The notes below the pieces were generated by a model that saw nothing but the letters and a program-made list of their open reading frames with translations, was not told the origin of the DNA and did no database searches. DNA of 64,000 bases, from the NCBI GenBank assembly GCA_016648135.1, contig JADDOH010002276.1, forward strand, positions 112,856 through 176,855. The letters run 5' to 3'. The position numbers and the translations under genes were made by a program. Of this stretch, positions 41,401 through 46,335 are shown piece by piece. This DNA is from Agrypnia vestita. Its lineage: Eukaryota > Arthropoda > Insecta > Trichoptera > Phryganeidae. Numbering within the stretch: the first letter of the stretch is position 1; each line of letters starts with the position of its first letter.

Positions 41401-42534
41401 GCAATTTTCATGACACAATTTTCAAACTTGATTTCGTCACTTATAAGAAATTCTATTGGTTAAAAATCACTTGGAAAATTCTGATTAGTGAAAAATGTTG
41501 GTTGCATGATGCGTTTATATCGTTGCATCCTAAAATTTCATTCTCAACGCTCCTATAGAAATATAACCACAGAATATTTTGAATATTTTCAAAATTTCAA
41601 AAACGCGATACCTACCGATTTTATCCCCAGAGGGATTATCATTAATTTACGCTTTAGAGCTTTCCGATTGATTGAATTCATTGACAAACTTAAAATGTCA
41701 ATTGGCGGCATTAGGCTGTCATACAATAACTGTCAACATACAGAAATGGCAATATTGCTTATTTCAGAATACGGCCGATTATTATAGAATTCTCATCGAA
41801 ATGAAGCTTTTTTATATGGGAAAGTACCTAGGTATAAAAGTATTTTTCTTCGTGTCTATGAGATATCTATAATAATGTATCCTGATTAATAGTGAGTGAT
41901 CCCTCTGGGAATAAAAATCCAGTATTGTGTTCTCGAAAAATTTGAAAATATTCAAAACATGAAGGTCATATGTTTAAAAGGCTAGAGGAAGGAAAGATCC
42001 ATCGACTGTTGTGTGTGTAGCCCACAGAACATAGAATAAGTGTAGCCAAAAGTCATTAATTATTAAAATCTACGTTATCTAGGTACCTTTTTTAAACTTT
42101 CCCGAAGACTGCGGGTCTTTGGGGTCAATGTCGGCGATGAAGAAGCTGCTGCTGGGCCCGCACTCCAGGCAGTCCAGCGCGGCCCCCCCCTCGGAGCCCC
42201 TCCTGGCCGCCGAATAGTCTTCCGTCTCCGGCGCGTTCATCTCCATCATCATTTTGACCACGGGATTCTTCTCGAGCTCGTCCCAGTCGATCTTCAGCCC
42301 GCTGGGGACGCTCTCCTCGCCGCCCTCGACGGTCTCGTACACCTGGTACGCCGTCTTCATGAAGTCGAAGAAGTCCTTCATGGTCATCTCCAGCGAGAGG
42401 CCGGCCTGGGAGAGGCTCGGGCCGGTGCCGTCGGTCGCCGCGGCCGCCGCATCTTGAGACTTGGCGATGCTCTTTTTCGGCGGTGACAGCTTCCTGGCGG
42501 ACGCCGGACACGCGTTGTGATTCTCAGAAGACAT
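11373..42534 (-). CDS. SANBR: SANBR (KIAA1841) orthologue, BTB-like transcriptional regulator, 16 exons
   Basis: Exons, 5' to 3': 42087-42534, 40325-40446, 39058-39205, 34211-34319, 31723-31996, 29075-29181, 27290-27454, 26100-26201, 25877-26018, 21646-21783, 20707-20857, 20351-20485, 18972-19102, 15311-15528, 13883-14043, 11373-11497. All joins use GT-AG and keep frame through 2676 nt, giving 891 aa; human SANBR is about 720. The BTB-like region (exon 5) contains EIHVCDEVKGLKRDF and DISVHCDIQIFDWLMRWVK, nearly matching the vertebrate family. Exons 7-11 carry the conserved Cys-rich part, exon 14 a serine/acidic stretch, and exons 15-16 the conserved C-terminus (GGVYVRLEAEW). In mammals SANBR represses antibody class switching and binds corepressors; insects lack that process, so a general corepressor role is inference. 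The vertebrate N-terminal SANT domain is not visible. Introns are packed with transposons. Confidence 0.93.
11553..12478 (+). mobile_element. pogo/Tigger (jerky-type) element with N-terminal transposase remnant
   Basis: Ends read CAGTAAAACCTCGATATAAC and its inverse, flanked by TA on both sides. From 12081 the plus strand reads MDKRKRINLMINQKLEIIQK, then LESGMSASRICEQYGKK, the Pipsqueak/CENP-B-type helix-turn-helix of Tigger transposases, followed by a stop and a frameshift. The DDE region is missing. A palindromic MITE is inserted at about 11777-11916. The whole lies in SANBR intron 15. Confidence 0.88.
11777..11916 (-). mobile_element. 143-bp palindromic MITE, copy 1 (left end degenerate)
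   Basis: Shares CCAAACTTCTTGAAATTTTT, the central GTGGGGGAATGCGCAGAA and the right end GTTTGCCGGCTACTG with the copies at 36476, 36754 and 37651. TA follows the right end. It is nested in the Tigger element at 11553-12478, so it is younger than that insertion. Confidence 0.8.
12550..13200 (+). mobile_element. Long-form pogo-like element, 5' part only
   Basis: Begins CAGTTGAACCTTGTTAATTT after TA. It continues through the AATTCAAAATT repeats and an interior shared with 20909-21590 and, inverted, with 16721-18455. No matching right end is found nearby, so it is truncated at about 13200. It has no intact ORF. It lies in SANBR intron 15. Confidence 0.65.
13883..14043 (-). CDS. SANBR: SANBR exon 15 (residues 797-850)
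   Basis: Contains RHWAATLSARSNQDHQRQYE, then ERAARQMRALLSRPISNQII. This aligns with the vertebrate C-terminal segment around KWDATRSLRFNQDAQREDD. The donor GTAAGT at 13877-13882 is perfect; reading through instead gives a stop two codons later. Enters in phase 2, leaves in phase 1. Confidence 0.92.
14580..14743 (-). mobile_element. tRNA-derived SINE
   Basis: The minus strand starts GGCCCTCGTAGCGCAGTGG, an A-box-like region. It then has the B box GGGTTTGATTCC at about 14679-14691, followed by an unrelated tail. The order and spacing are those of a Pol III promoter derived from a tRNA, but it does not fold as a full functional tRNA. Related heads occur at 51930-52013 and 62239-62333. Confidence 0.7.
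15311..15528 (-). CDS. SANBR: SANBR exon 14, serine/acidic tract (residues 725-796)
   Basis: After IATSGEGKVQRTKTDYAED it encodes a run rich in serine (about 30 of 45 residues Ser/Thr/Asp/Glu), then the basic NARRGRQKVLTRR. Vertebrate SANBR has an acidic then lysine-rich stretch in the same place. The GC- and CTG-rich coding sequence produces long open frames in other phases, which are shadows. The donor is GTGGGA, phase 2. Confidence 0.88.
15681..16166 (-). mobile_element. Short pogo-like MITE, CAGTARAACC family
   Basis: The right end reads, on the minus strand, CAGTAGAACCTTGTTGATTC next to TA; the left end is the degenerate inverse near 15681. It is 486 bp and has no ORF. It lies in SANBR intron 13 in inverse orientation to the copy at 1385. 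Confidence 0.7.
16290..16470 (-). repeat. Dispersed repeat X, copy 1
   Basis: Shares GTTTGCACTATTTTTTCAATATTTC-type sequence and the CTTTACAGG...ATTCCTGCC segment with about 60925-61150. The inverse orientation resembles 37835-37985, 39865-40015 and 48000-48180. At least five diverged copies occur in the window; there is no coding content that I can see. Confidence 0.45.
16721..18455 (-). mobile_element. Long-form pogo-like element interrupted by a hAT insertion
   Basis: Inverse CAGTARAACC-type ends at 16721 and 18455 are both flanked by TA. Without the nested hAT (17255-17939 plus duplicated 8 bp) it is about 1.04 kb. The interior matches 12550-13200 and 20909-21590. It carries no intact transposase. 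It lies in SANBR intron 13. Confidence 0.75.
17255..17939 (+). mobile_element. Non-autonomous hAT element with 8-bp target duplication
   Basis: Ends TAGGGATGGG and CCCATCCCTA are flanked by the exact 8-bp duplication GTTTGCGG (17247-17254 and 17940-17947). Subterminal regions are crowded with CGTCGACG and CAACTAGTTGA motifs in both orientations, typical of transposase-binding arrays. There is no intact ORF. GC-rich ends contrast with the AT-rich host. Confidence 0.92.
18797..18900 (+). mobile_element. Non-LTR retrotransposon 3' tail fragment
   Basis: The stretch containing AGATGTATAAATGTAGATGA, GTGTCAGGACAGAAGATTGT and GGCGCTCCATCCTCT closely matches the 3' tail of the element at 44113-44690. 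It ends in the same TTAGTTAGTTAG-like tract. Only about 100 bp remain. Confidence 0.6.
18972..19102 (-). CDS. SANBR: SANBR exon 13 (residues 681-724)
   Basis: Reads SKQQAPSAAGEPSTSSSICV, then AQAVGDASSADFNKIADAKI and SRK: a low-complexity linker. The acceptor is TTTTGCAG, the donor GTAAAA. The phases (1 in, 0 out) join exons 12 and 14 without a shift. Confidence 0.8.
20351..20485 (-). CDS. SANBR: SANBR exon 12 (residues 636-680)
   Basis: Found from the splice signals: acceptor TTTCATCAG, donor GTAAGT at 20345-20350. It reads ENEDTKVKLCGSEVFWWHG, then LKLAPPRRSLGLLGKLYSG. Enters and leaves in phase 1, which fits both neighbours exactly. Conservation is weaker than in exons 5-11. Confidence 0.85.
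20707..20857 (-). CDS. SANBR: SANBR exon 11 (residues 586-635)
   Basis: Reads QGCQFRDHTPKQSTDHDVAV, then EFKSVIAIDPPEMVFPEQL. The GCQFRDH block matches the family motif GCKVRDH. The donor is GTTTGT after AAAG, phase 1. Confidence 0.92.
20909..21590 (+). mobile_element. Long-form pogo-like element, left piece, beside SANBR exon 10
   Basis: Starts CAGTAGAACCTCGCTAATTC after TA and matches the inverted 16721-18455 element through the segment GATTCCACAAGGTACTGCG. It stops about 55 bp before exon 10 (21646-21783). The matching right piece resumes near 21850. Confidence 0.75.
21646..21783 (-). CDS. SANBR: SANBR exon 10 (residues 540-585)
   Basis: Reads MEWCCYHADMPQFFSPDPTK, then GRYPCCSQRAYRFQTLNHSM. 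It supplies the CCYH and YPCC cysteines of the putative zinc-binding region. Both flanks lie in pieces of one pogo-like transposon family (20909-21590 and about 21850-22050). Acceptor TTTCCAG, donor GTAATT, phase 0. Confidence 0.93.
21850..22050 (+). mobile_element. pogo-like element, right piece, beside SANBR exon 10
   Basis: Matches the right third of the 1385-1842 MITE: AATTATTTTGAATTACGAA, AATTAACATTTTGGGATTTG, then GGCGAATTTTGAATTAAC. The terminal CAGTA is decayed. It is in the same orientation as the left piece at 20909-21590. Confidence 0.65.
22051..25250. other. SANBR intron 9, mostly unassigned
   Basis: No coding exon or complete transposon is recognised. A direct repeat of about 48 bp (24131-24179 and 24496-24544, both containing CAATCCTAACTGCATTATT) is present. 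Near 25258-25292 lies an isolated CAGTARAACC-family right end (GTTCGAATTAACGGGG and TTTTACTG). The rest is unremarkable AT-rich sequence. Confidence 0.5.
25411..25735 (+). repeat. Fold-back element with second hammerhead-like motif
   Basis: Near-perfect 57-bp arms (about 25473-25529 and 25662-25718; outer ends AACAGATTGTTAG) enclose a unit shared with 9740-9950. The arms converge on the ACCGGT stem of the hammerhead-like motif. No ORF. It lies in SANBR intron 9, 140 bp from exon 9. Confidence 0.7.
25632..25673 (+). ncRNA. Hammerhead-ribozyme-like motif, copy 2
   Basis: Same order as copy 1: GGTC, CTGACAA, extra A, GAGAC-loop-GTCTC, GAAA, the ACCGGT palindrome, GTA, GACC. The core G8 is changed to A here (CTGACAA instead of CTGACGA), which would abolish activity in a true hammerhead. 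It is probably a decayed copy. Confidence 0.35.
25877..26018 (-). CDS. SANBR: SANBR exon 9 (residues 492-539)
   Basis: Contains SWRKVYWRLWGECHFLKCST, then CDNYFPVHQ. The W-R-x-VYWRLWG block is a hallmark of the family, and the CSTC pair suggests metal binding. The donor GTAAGC lies at 25871-25876. Leaves in phase 0. Confidence 0.94.
26100..26201 (-). CDS. SANBR: SANBR exon 8 (residues 458-491)
   Basis: Reads CSKLLSKQIADRVPCQPSNM, then SIDHRGHILSAHTR. It continues the cysteine-rich module (CS, VPC) and the conserved D-x-RG motif. The donor is GTATTG. An 81-nt intron, the shortest in the gene, separates it from exon 9. Confidence 0.92.
26588..26724 (+). repeat. Tandem duplication, unit about 68 bp, two copies
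   Basis: Two adjacent units begin AGTATACATTACAATAAATT and end TTTGATAAAATAATT, differing by a few bases. They lie in the AT-rich part of SANBR intron 7. Confidence 0.8.
26926..27046. repeat. Small inverted repeat, 23-bp arms
   Basis: TTTTTTGGTGAGTTTAAACTTAT and its exact inverse lie about 80 bp apart. The spacer contains ATCGGTTTCGACAAGTC. Possibly the ends of a small MITE in SANBR intron 7. Confidence 0.6.
27290..27454 (-). CDS. SANBR: SANBR exon 7 (residues 403-457)
   Basis: Contains LGAMYTNSELESIKDKKDK, then IQSRLFCKMI and SSLATLYKCSR, all lining up with vertebrate SANBR, whose corresponding residues are LKDKKDKFKSKLFCKK. The donor is GTTTGT, weaker than its neighbours. Phase 2 on both sides. 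Confidence 0.93.
28795..28995 (+). mobile_element. Non-LTR retrotransposon 3' fragment
   Basis: GAGGATGGCCCTTTTATAAG, CAACAATTGTAGAAC and the final TTGGTTAGTTAGTTAG correspond to the 3' end of the 44113-44690 element. It is diverged and carries small deletions. It lies in SANBR intron 6. Confidence 0.55.
29075..29181 (-). CDS. SANBR: SANBR exon 6 (residues 368-402)
   Basis: Reads MDPLLHDCLIYCHSHMSDIV, then KTNTNLACLNDTILTR, matching the family segment that follows the BTB core. The acceptor TTTCCAG precedes ATG; the donor is GTAAGG after ACAAG, phase 2. Confidence 0.92.
29220..30180. other. SANBR intron 5, GC-richer stretch without a recognised gene
   Basis: This kilobase is richer in CG dinucleotides than the surrounding introns (for example CTCCGCGGCGGCCGC near 29760). 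No exon, RNA gene or transposon end can be assigned. A decayed retrotransposon part or a regulatory region are both possible. Confidence 0.4.
30214..31366 (-). mobile_element. Tigger/pogo element with decayed DDE transposase
   Basis: Ends CAGGCGGACCTCAACTTTCG and its inverse are flanked by TA. The minus strand retains LDNAPRHPKSLQNLYTEI, then INVVFLLPNNICLIQPMDQT, the C-terminal DDE part of Tigger transposases; the first D of LDNAP is a catalytic aspartate. Stops and deletions break it. It is 1153 bp, so much of the gene is missing. It lies in SANBR intron 5. Confidence 0.88.
31723..31996 (-). CDS. SANBR: SANBR exon 5, BTB-like domain (residues 276-367)
   Basis: The best conserved exon: SEVEIHVCDEVKGLKRDF, LLVTKMGYFADVTSG, MDISVHCDIQIFDWLMRWV and NVVPILVSASFLQ. 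These match the BTB/POZ-like fold of SANBR (formerly DUF3342). The acceptor is a tandem CAGCAG (31994-31999), so a form lacking one residue is possible. Leaves in phase 0. Confidence 0.95.
32483..32962 (+). mobile_element. Short pogo-like MITE, CAGTARAACC family
   Basis: Left end TAGTAGAACCTCGTGAATTC, right end GAATTAACGGTGTTTTACTG followed by TA; 480 bp, no ORF. Same orientation and layout as 1385-1842. It lies in SANBR intron 4. Confidence 0.75.
34211..34319 (-). CDS. SANBR: SANBR exon 4 (residues 240-275)
   Basis: Reads FLTERESKDKVGIPARDK, then LGRRKSSLGGDKYIPKGE: a charged linker ahead of the BTB-like domain. The donor is the consensus GTGAGT at 34205-34210; the acceptor is TTTCTAG. Enters in phase 1, leaves in phase 2. 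Confidence 0.75.
35464..35583. repeat. Imperfect hairpin, arms about 50 bp
   Basis: AAATTAGTATGTG with GTACGCTGTGCATACGA at 35464-35514 pairs with the inverse at 35530-35583, with several mismatches and a small loop. Its size resembles a short MITE or a precursor-like hairpin. Its right arm overlaps the stop of the open frame at 35578-35859. Confidence 0.6.
35578..35859 (-). CDS. Possible small Cys-rich protein, function unknown
   Basis: A 93-codon frame in SANBR intron 3, same strand. It starts MAANFIGPVESSIDTFT in a good context (TTAAATGGCGG), with an in-frame TAA directly upstream. It carries CAGCCRNIEFCYKC, a CxxC-like spacing that could bind a metal. The stop falls inside the adjacent hairpin arm, and GTAGGTAGACC offers a splice donor before it. 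I recognise no family. It could be a spurious frame; the density of Cys and the start context are the only arguments for it. Confidence 0.22.
   Translation of the reverse strand: MAANFIGPVESSIDTFTLRNEKLFSCAGCCRNIEFCYKCFNYLGGFHINLKNMQFMRGFFGIEDCNLICWENILKGNKFAVGRPLFIKERQSN
36476..36618 (+). mobile_element. 143-bp palindromic MITE, copy 2
   Basis: CAGTAGCCGGCAAACATCTT to GAGGTTTGCCGGCAACTG, with TA on both sides. The two halves are inverted copies almost throughout, so the element is one large hairpin. TA targets suggest mobilisation by a Tc1/mariner-type transposase. Confidence 0.9.
36754..36896 (-). mobile_element. 143-bp palindromic MITE, copy 3
   Basis: CAGTTGCCGGCAAACTTCTT to GATGTTTGCCGGCTACTG, with TA on both sides. 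It is inverse to copy 2 and 136 bp from it, inside the same hAT element. Confidence 0.9.
37651..37794 (+). mobile_element. 143-bp palindromic MITE, copy 4
   Basis: TAGCCGGCAAACATCTTGAA to GAAGTTTACCGGCGACTG, with TA on the right only. The left five bases have decayed. It is more diverged at the ends than copies 2 and 3. Confidence 0.85.
37835..37985 (+). repeat. Dispersed repeat X, copy 2
   Basis: Matches 39865-40015 closely: ATGCAAACT(C/T)TGA, GTCGACATTTCACC, then GAAGAAGA and AGTTTTTGCTAC. The family also occurs at 48000-48180 and, inverted, at 16290 and 60925. Unclassified. Confidence 0.5.
37983..38901. mobile_element. GGGAGCGTCCAT element, one complete and one truncated copy
   Basis: A complete small element runs about 38545-38901: it begins GGGAGCGTCCATAAACCACG and ends CATGGTTTATAGACGCTCCC, its inverse. 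A second left end at 37983 (GGGAGCGTCCATTACTACGT) leads a truncated copy with the same GGGGG and CTACGCTGGGCTA blocks. No ORF. The transposon class is unclear. It lies in SANBR intron 3. Confidence 0.7.
39058..39205 (-). CDS. SANBR: SANBR exon 3 (residues 191-239)
   Basis: Opens VLNEGILDSVLSYMVGRAK and ends DLKKPASFS plus one base before donor GTAAGG. The helical ILDSVLSYMV segment sits where vertebrate SANBR has a similar short helix before the BTB region (my alignment by eye). Confidence 0.75.
39449..39513 (+). mobile_element. Solo end of a PIF/Harbinger element
   Basis: AGCCATGTATTCACTGGGGG through CACGCGCGGCATAGAGTC matches the left end of the Harbinger element at 44809-45722, again preceded by TTA. 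About 65 bp remain. It lies in SANBR intron 2. Confidence 0.7.
39865..40015 (+). repeat. Dispersed repeat X, copy 3
   Basis: The counterpart of 37835-37985, with shared GACATTTCACCTAAAGTGTA and GTTTTTGCTACCAGCTATGA. No coding content. Confidence 0.5.
40104..40210 (-). mobile_element. tRNA-derived SINE, second type
   Basis: The minus strand has GCGAGGTGGCGGCCGTGGC upstream and the B box GGGGTTCAAGCCCCG, then CCCG followed by eight T, a Pol III terminator. It is GC-rich and unrelated in sequence to the 14580 SINE. It does not fold as a complete tRNA by eye. Frames crossing it are not genes. Confidence 0.6.
40325..40446 (-). CDS. SANBR: SANBR exon 2 (residues 150-190)
   Basis: The acceptor lies after CACAG at 40447 and the donor GTAAGG follows TCAGAG. 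It reads GELRRNSLGTFCRKSMPAKR, then DSKTELDESGIDSLLLSKLSE. The phase entering is 1 and leaving is 0, compatible with both neighbours. Confidence 0.75.
41022..41480 (-). repeat. Dispersed repeat Y, copy 1
   Basis: The inverse of about 51345-51745: both contain, on one strand, a frame reading SLFYTGKM- or YLFYTSKM-like then WVLYLxCILDFL, plus the AAAATTGCATA(T/A)GCTC block. The peptide similarity follows from DNA similarity and does not by itself show a gene. It lies in SANBR intron 1. Confidence 0.55.
42087..42534 (-). CDS. SANBR: SANBR exon 1 (residues 1-149)
   Basis: The ATG at 42532-42534 is preceded in frame by TGA three codons upstream, so this is the initiating exon. The exon is GC-rich compared with its surroundings and ends AAAAAAG|GTACCT, phase 1. 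It encodes MTMKDFFDFMKTAYQVYE and an acidic tail with LDCLECGPSSSFFIADI. I see no SANT-type repeat. The link to the rest rests on frame, orientation and the 40-residue exon that follows. Confidence 0.8.
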
Positions 42535-42539
42535 TTTGC

Positions 42540-44100
42540 TTCAATCACGCTAAACATTGTGTTTACTCATTTTGACAGCGATTCAAATTTCGAAGGCTAG
42601 TATAAAATTAGTATTGAGCAATATGTAAAACGCGAATTATTGCGCGCCTACCTACATTATAATCGCGATTAAATAAGATGTGTCCGGTCTAACATAGCGC
42701 GATATATTTAAAATAATACATTACGTTAACGATGAACGGACGATTATCGATCACACAGTCGTCTCCTGGTAACGCAGATAGCTAAGAATGCAATGTGCAA
42801 ATGCCTCAGATTATTCAATGAGGGGTATAAAAGCCCTGCATTGACAACCACCAAAATAACAATCTTGTTATTTTCAGAATACGGCCGAATATCTACATGG
42901 ACAGCCCTATTCTTCATCATTAGTAGGTATCTACCTACAAATAGTATACTAAATATAAATAGCCATAACAACGTTCTTAAATATTTCACAAACTTTCGAT
43001 CAAAGCTCCTAAAAAATGTTATTCCCTTTCCTCTGTTATTTCCTTATAACTCTGTTTTTCATTCGCAGTTTGAGGTCATAATCTTTAGGTCGTTATTTCG
43101 ACTACGTATGTATTTAGGTAGGTAGGTAGCTACCTACCTACCCAACTATCAAAAGATCATGTTCAATCAAATAAACCTAACCTAACCCAACTATCAAAAG
43201 ACCATGTTCAACCAAATAAAGTCAAAATAAACTTTTTACTACCTAGTTATTTATGATAAATACTTATTTTAGAGCGCATTTCTTGCTTCAGAGATATCGA
43301 AGATCGTTAAAAACATACGTAATTATATTATTGAAATACATAGATGTCTCAAATTGACAAAAATGCACGAATTTTTTGCCGACAGGATGTGACATCTTTA
43401 TGTGATCTAAAAATAGACACAAATACATACAACCCAGAATTTGCCACGTGCCATCTCAGCGTTTAGCTGCAAATAACAACAAGGAATAAAAAAAACCATC
43501 ATAACCAGGGAAGACAAATTTACATCGATTTCTTTGATAAAACGGTACCTCTCGAGTAGGTGCCTTGCATCGAAGTTTTCCTTGTCAAAGTAAAGATATA
43601 TTTTTTTGTGTTGGACATAATGGTATTGTTTTGCTAATCACGGATGTTGACAGGGTGGTTCAATGTTTGAATGTACCTACGTATGTATGTATGTATGATG
43701 CGTATGATGAACTCTGGAAAAAGTCTTCGATATGCAACGACTATTAATTAGCCATTTAATTGCATATTTCGTTATCAAGTGATATTAAGATAAACACGTG
43801 CTCTCAAAACTGATAAGGGCTTATCTAAATACCTCGAATTAACGGTGTGCATCCGGAGTTTATAACATTAAAATCAAAGACAAGTCTTGGGATATTATAA
43901 AATATTAAAATCAAAAATGTTCATCACCGTTTTATCACTGATATGGAAGACGCCGTGGGCCGAACCGAAAGTCGTTAAATATAGCAAACATTTTTAATGC
44001 CAGCGAAATGTCTGTCTTATTATTTTATTGTTTCAATGTTTACCTATTTAGCTCCATATTATATTAGGTATGTACCTAGGTACCTACTACATGACATAAG
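42540..44100. other. Intergenic region upstream of SANBR
   Basis: The SANBR promoter should lie just above 42534; the sequence is moderately CG-rich around 42630-42700 but no TATA box is evident. Other items are a TTTTCAGAATACGGCCGA end motif (near 42871), a palindrome AGGTAGGTAGCTACCTACCT (43120-43139) and a direct repeat of CCCAACTATCAAAAGA (43140 and 43186). No gene is recognised. Confidence 0.5.
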
Positions 44101-44112
44101 ACAATTTTTACA

Positions 44113-44690
44113 TTAAAACATATTGTAGTATAAGGAAGCAAGACTAGCGGTACATAATGGCGTTCTAGTGCCAACCCTGATGTATGGAAGTGAAGCCTGG
44201 AATTGGCAAAAGAGGAATGAAAGTAGACTGAATGCGGTAGAAATGCGGTCAATAAGACGCTTGTTAGACAATCTTTGGTCAATAGAGTGAGGAATGAGCA
44301 AATTAGACATGAATGCAATGCTGGCTGTAGTGTGGTAGATAGAATAAAGAAAGGAGTGCTGAGATGGTTTAGTCATGTGGAACGTATGAATGAGGAAAGG
44401 ATGTTTAAGAAAATATATGAGGCGAGTGTTGAAGGAAACAGAAATAGAGGGCGTCCGCGAAAGACCTGGCACGATCAGATACTACAAGATACTACAGATA
44501 CTACAAATTTGAGGATGGCCCTGTTAAAAGCCGCAACAACCGTAGAACTTGTATGAGAAGATGTATGAATGTGGCCGAAGCAAAAGTGGTGTGCCAGGAT
44601 AGAAGAGTGTGGCGTTCAATCCTCTTTGCCTACCCCTGCGGGGAAACGGCGTGATGGTTAGTTAGTTTAGTTAGTTAGTATATATAGACA
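44113..44690 (+). mobile_element. Non-LTR retrotransposon C-terminus and 3' tail (RTE-like)
   Basis: The plus strand reads EARLAVHNGVLVPTLMYGSE, NAVEMRSIRR, then after a frameshift VNRVRNEQIRHECNAG, GVLRWFSHVERMNEERMFKK and GRPRKTWHDQIL. This is the C-terminal end of arthropod endonuclease/reverse-transcriptase polyproteins. It ends in a GTTAGTTAG tract. The catalytic RT domain is absent, as expected for a 5'-truncated copy. Confidence 0.85.
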
Positions 44691-45048
44691 TTAACTACTT
44701 AAAATTTTTCGCAATATTCATAACTCTAATTTAAATTTCTTTACGTTCATCATATTTATTTTGCAGTCTTTGGTAGGCTGTTGAAAATTTTAAGTCCTTT
44801 GTACATTAAAGCCATATATTCACAAGGAGACAAATTGTCCCTCAACATCACGCGCGGCATAGTCTATGTGACGCTGCAAAGTCGCGCACTGTTCCGCGAC
44901 GTCGCGCGCAACATATCGCGGCATTTCTACATGCCGCGGCAACGTTGCCATGCGCACGGTTCCCGAGCGAGCACACCGCGACATCGTACCGCGCGTCAGT
45001 ACCACGTGGTATGTTTACAAGTGAATGCGCATGCGCTGTACACCACTC

Positions 45049-45190
45049 AACATGACATTAGTGTGGGGAAACGAAATTGTTATCCAACTCATCGAGATCT
45101 ACCAAACGCACACAATGTTGTGGGACACTGAAAACAGTGAATATAAAAATAAAATAAAGAAAAACGACGCGTGGGAGAGCATATATCTTC
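45049..45190 (+). pseudogene. MADF-domain fragment of a PIF/Harbinger element
   Basis: NEIVIQLIEIYQTHTMLWD and YKNKIKKNDAWESI match the first half of MADF domains, the DNA-binding partner protein encoded by many insect Harbinger elements. The frame runs into unrelated codons after about 45190, where the internal deletion begins. Confidence 0.75.
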
Positions 45191-45197
45191 GATGCAT

Positions 45198-45596
45198 TTA
45201 CAGTTCCATACAAACTTCTGGTACTATTTTACTGATCAGTTGTTTTGAATCTCTAAAAATGTATGACAAGGAAGCATAGGAATCTCCAGTCGACAAATAT
45301 CTCAATGTAATTGCAAGTCTGATGTGAGGGCCAACAGCGTTCTGTAATATTGTGTCTTGCTTGGCTATGAAAGGCCTGATCATTTATAATAAATTTTCAA
45401 AATCAGTGTTTGTCATTCGAGTGAAATTGACAAAATATCCGTCAGACATTCGAAGATCGCATAGAATATCCATCCTTGTTTCTCTTTGCAGTAAATAATT
45501 TCGCACCCACCACCTTCTTCTCCTCTTACGTTTTGATAAACTCGTTAGAATAAATAGATGCGCAGGACTAATCATCATAACCTCATCGGGCGACAT
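45198..45596 (-). pseudogene. PIF/Harbinger transposase fragment, N-terminal
   Basis: Two frames separated by a stop: MSPDEVMMISPAHLFILTSL, then RRRRWWVRNYLLQRE and FVNFTRMTNTDFENLL; then MIRPFIAKQDTILQNAV, PHIRLAITLRYLSTGDSYAS and ISKIVPEVCMEL. This order is the N-terminus and helix-turn-helix of ALP1/HARBI1-type nucleases. The DDE nuclease domain is absent, so it cannot be active. Confidence 0.88.
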
Positions 45597-45734
45597 TTCC
45601 GCGACAAGTGATATGTGAGTCCCGGTGTGTACACGTCAAATGACCGTGCTTTGTTCCCGAAACATGAGCGTAGATGTTGATGCGACATGCTGCGCTATTT
45701 GTCCCCTAGTGAATACATGGCCTTACACTCCCGT

Positions 45735-46335
45735 TCCAGGACGGGGTTACAACTTAACCCCAAAAATCATATTTTTAAACTAATTAATAATGACATTGAG
45801 TTGGTATTATTTGTAATCCTCATAAAATCCCAAAGAATACAACACCCAAAGACAATAAAATATCAATATGTAATAAAAAAAATTACGGAAAAATTCTATT
45901 TTTCCATAAGAAAATTGTCAATATTCTATACGATACGCTTACTTCATTCTGGTTGTACGGTTTCTGTCAGTCAGACGCTTGTAACTCAGAGTCAAGTCAA
46001 AATAGTATAAAATGGCGAAAAATTTACTACTTCTTCTTCTTTCCTGGCGTTTCACCAGGAAAGAATTTTTAAATGTATTTCTTCGTTGGCAATGGGTGTG
46101 TTGGTTGCGTTTTTTTCTCTTTTATTTTAGAAATTGAAATTGTAAACGATTCATTTTATTTGTATACAGGACAAACATTAAAAATTTACTAGCATCTTGT
46201 TCGCATTCTATAAGAAACATAATTAAAATATTATAGAACGTTTTCAAACCATTATACTTCATTAAAACGCAAATTTGACTGGGGTCACTTTGTTACCCCA
46301 CTCCGGCCTTCGAGCATATTTTCGATCATCCAGTA
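45735..46335 (+). repeat. Dispersed repeat Z, copy 1
   Basis: Matches 57585-58045: GGTATTATTTGTAATCCT, GAATACAACACCCAA, ACCATTATACTTCATTAAAA, then AAATTTGACTGGGGTC and GTACCCGAAGG. Similarity is patchy over 450-600 bp. Class unknown; no intact ORF. Confidence 0.55.

Larger units (their letters stand above)
44809..45722. mobile_element. Internally deleted PIF/Harbinger element
   Basis: Terminal inverted repeats are GCCATATATTCACAAGGAGA at left and GGCCATGTATTCACTAGGGG on the minus strand at right, with TTA target duplications (44806-44808, 45723-45725). The plus strand encodes a MADF-domain start (VIQLIEIYQTHTMLWDTENS, then YKNKIKKNDAWESI, about 45070-45180). The minus strand encodes the Harbinger transposase N-terminal region (KRKRRRRWWVRNYLLQRE; ITLRYLSTGDSYASLSYIF; about 45198-45596). 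The DDE catalytic part is missing. Confidence 0.92.

Noticed and set aside
42125..42511. 128-codon Arg/Gly-rich minus-strand frame
   Set aside because: Out-of-phase shadow of SANBR exon 1; GC-rich coding DNA leaves other frames open.
44781..45131. 116-codon plus-strand frame starting at 44781
   Set aside because: Runs across the Harbinger TIR and CG-rich subterminal region; the real frame there is the MADF fragment in another phase.
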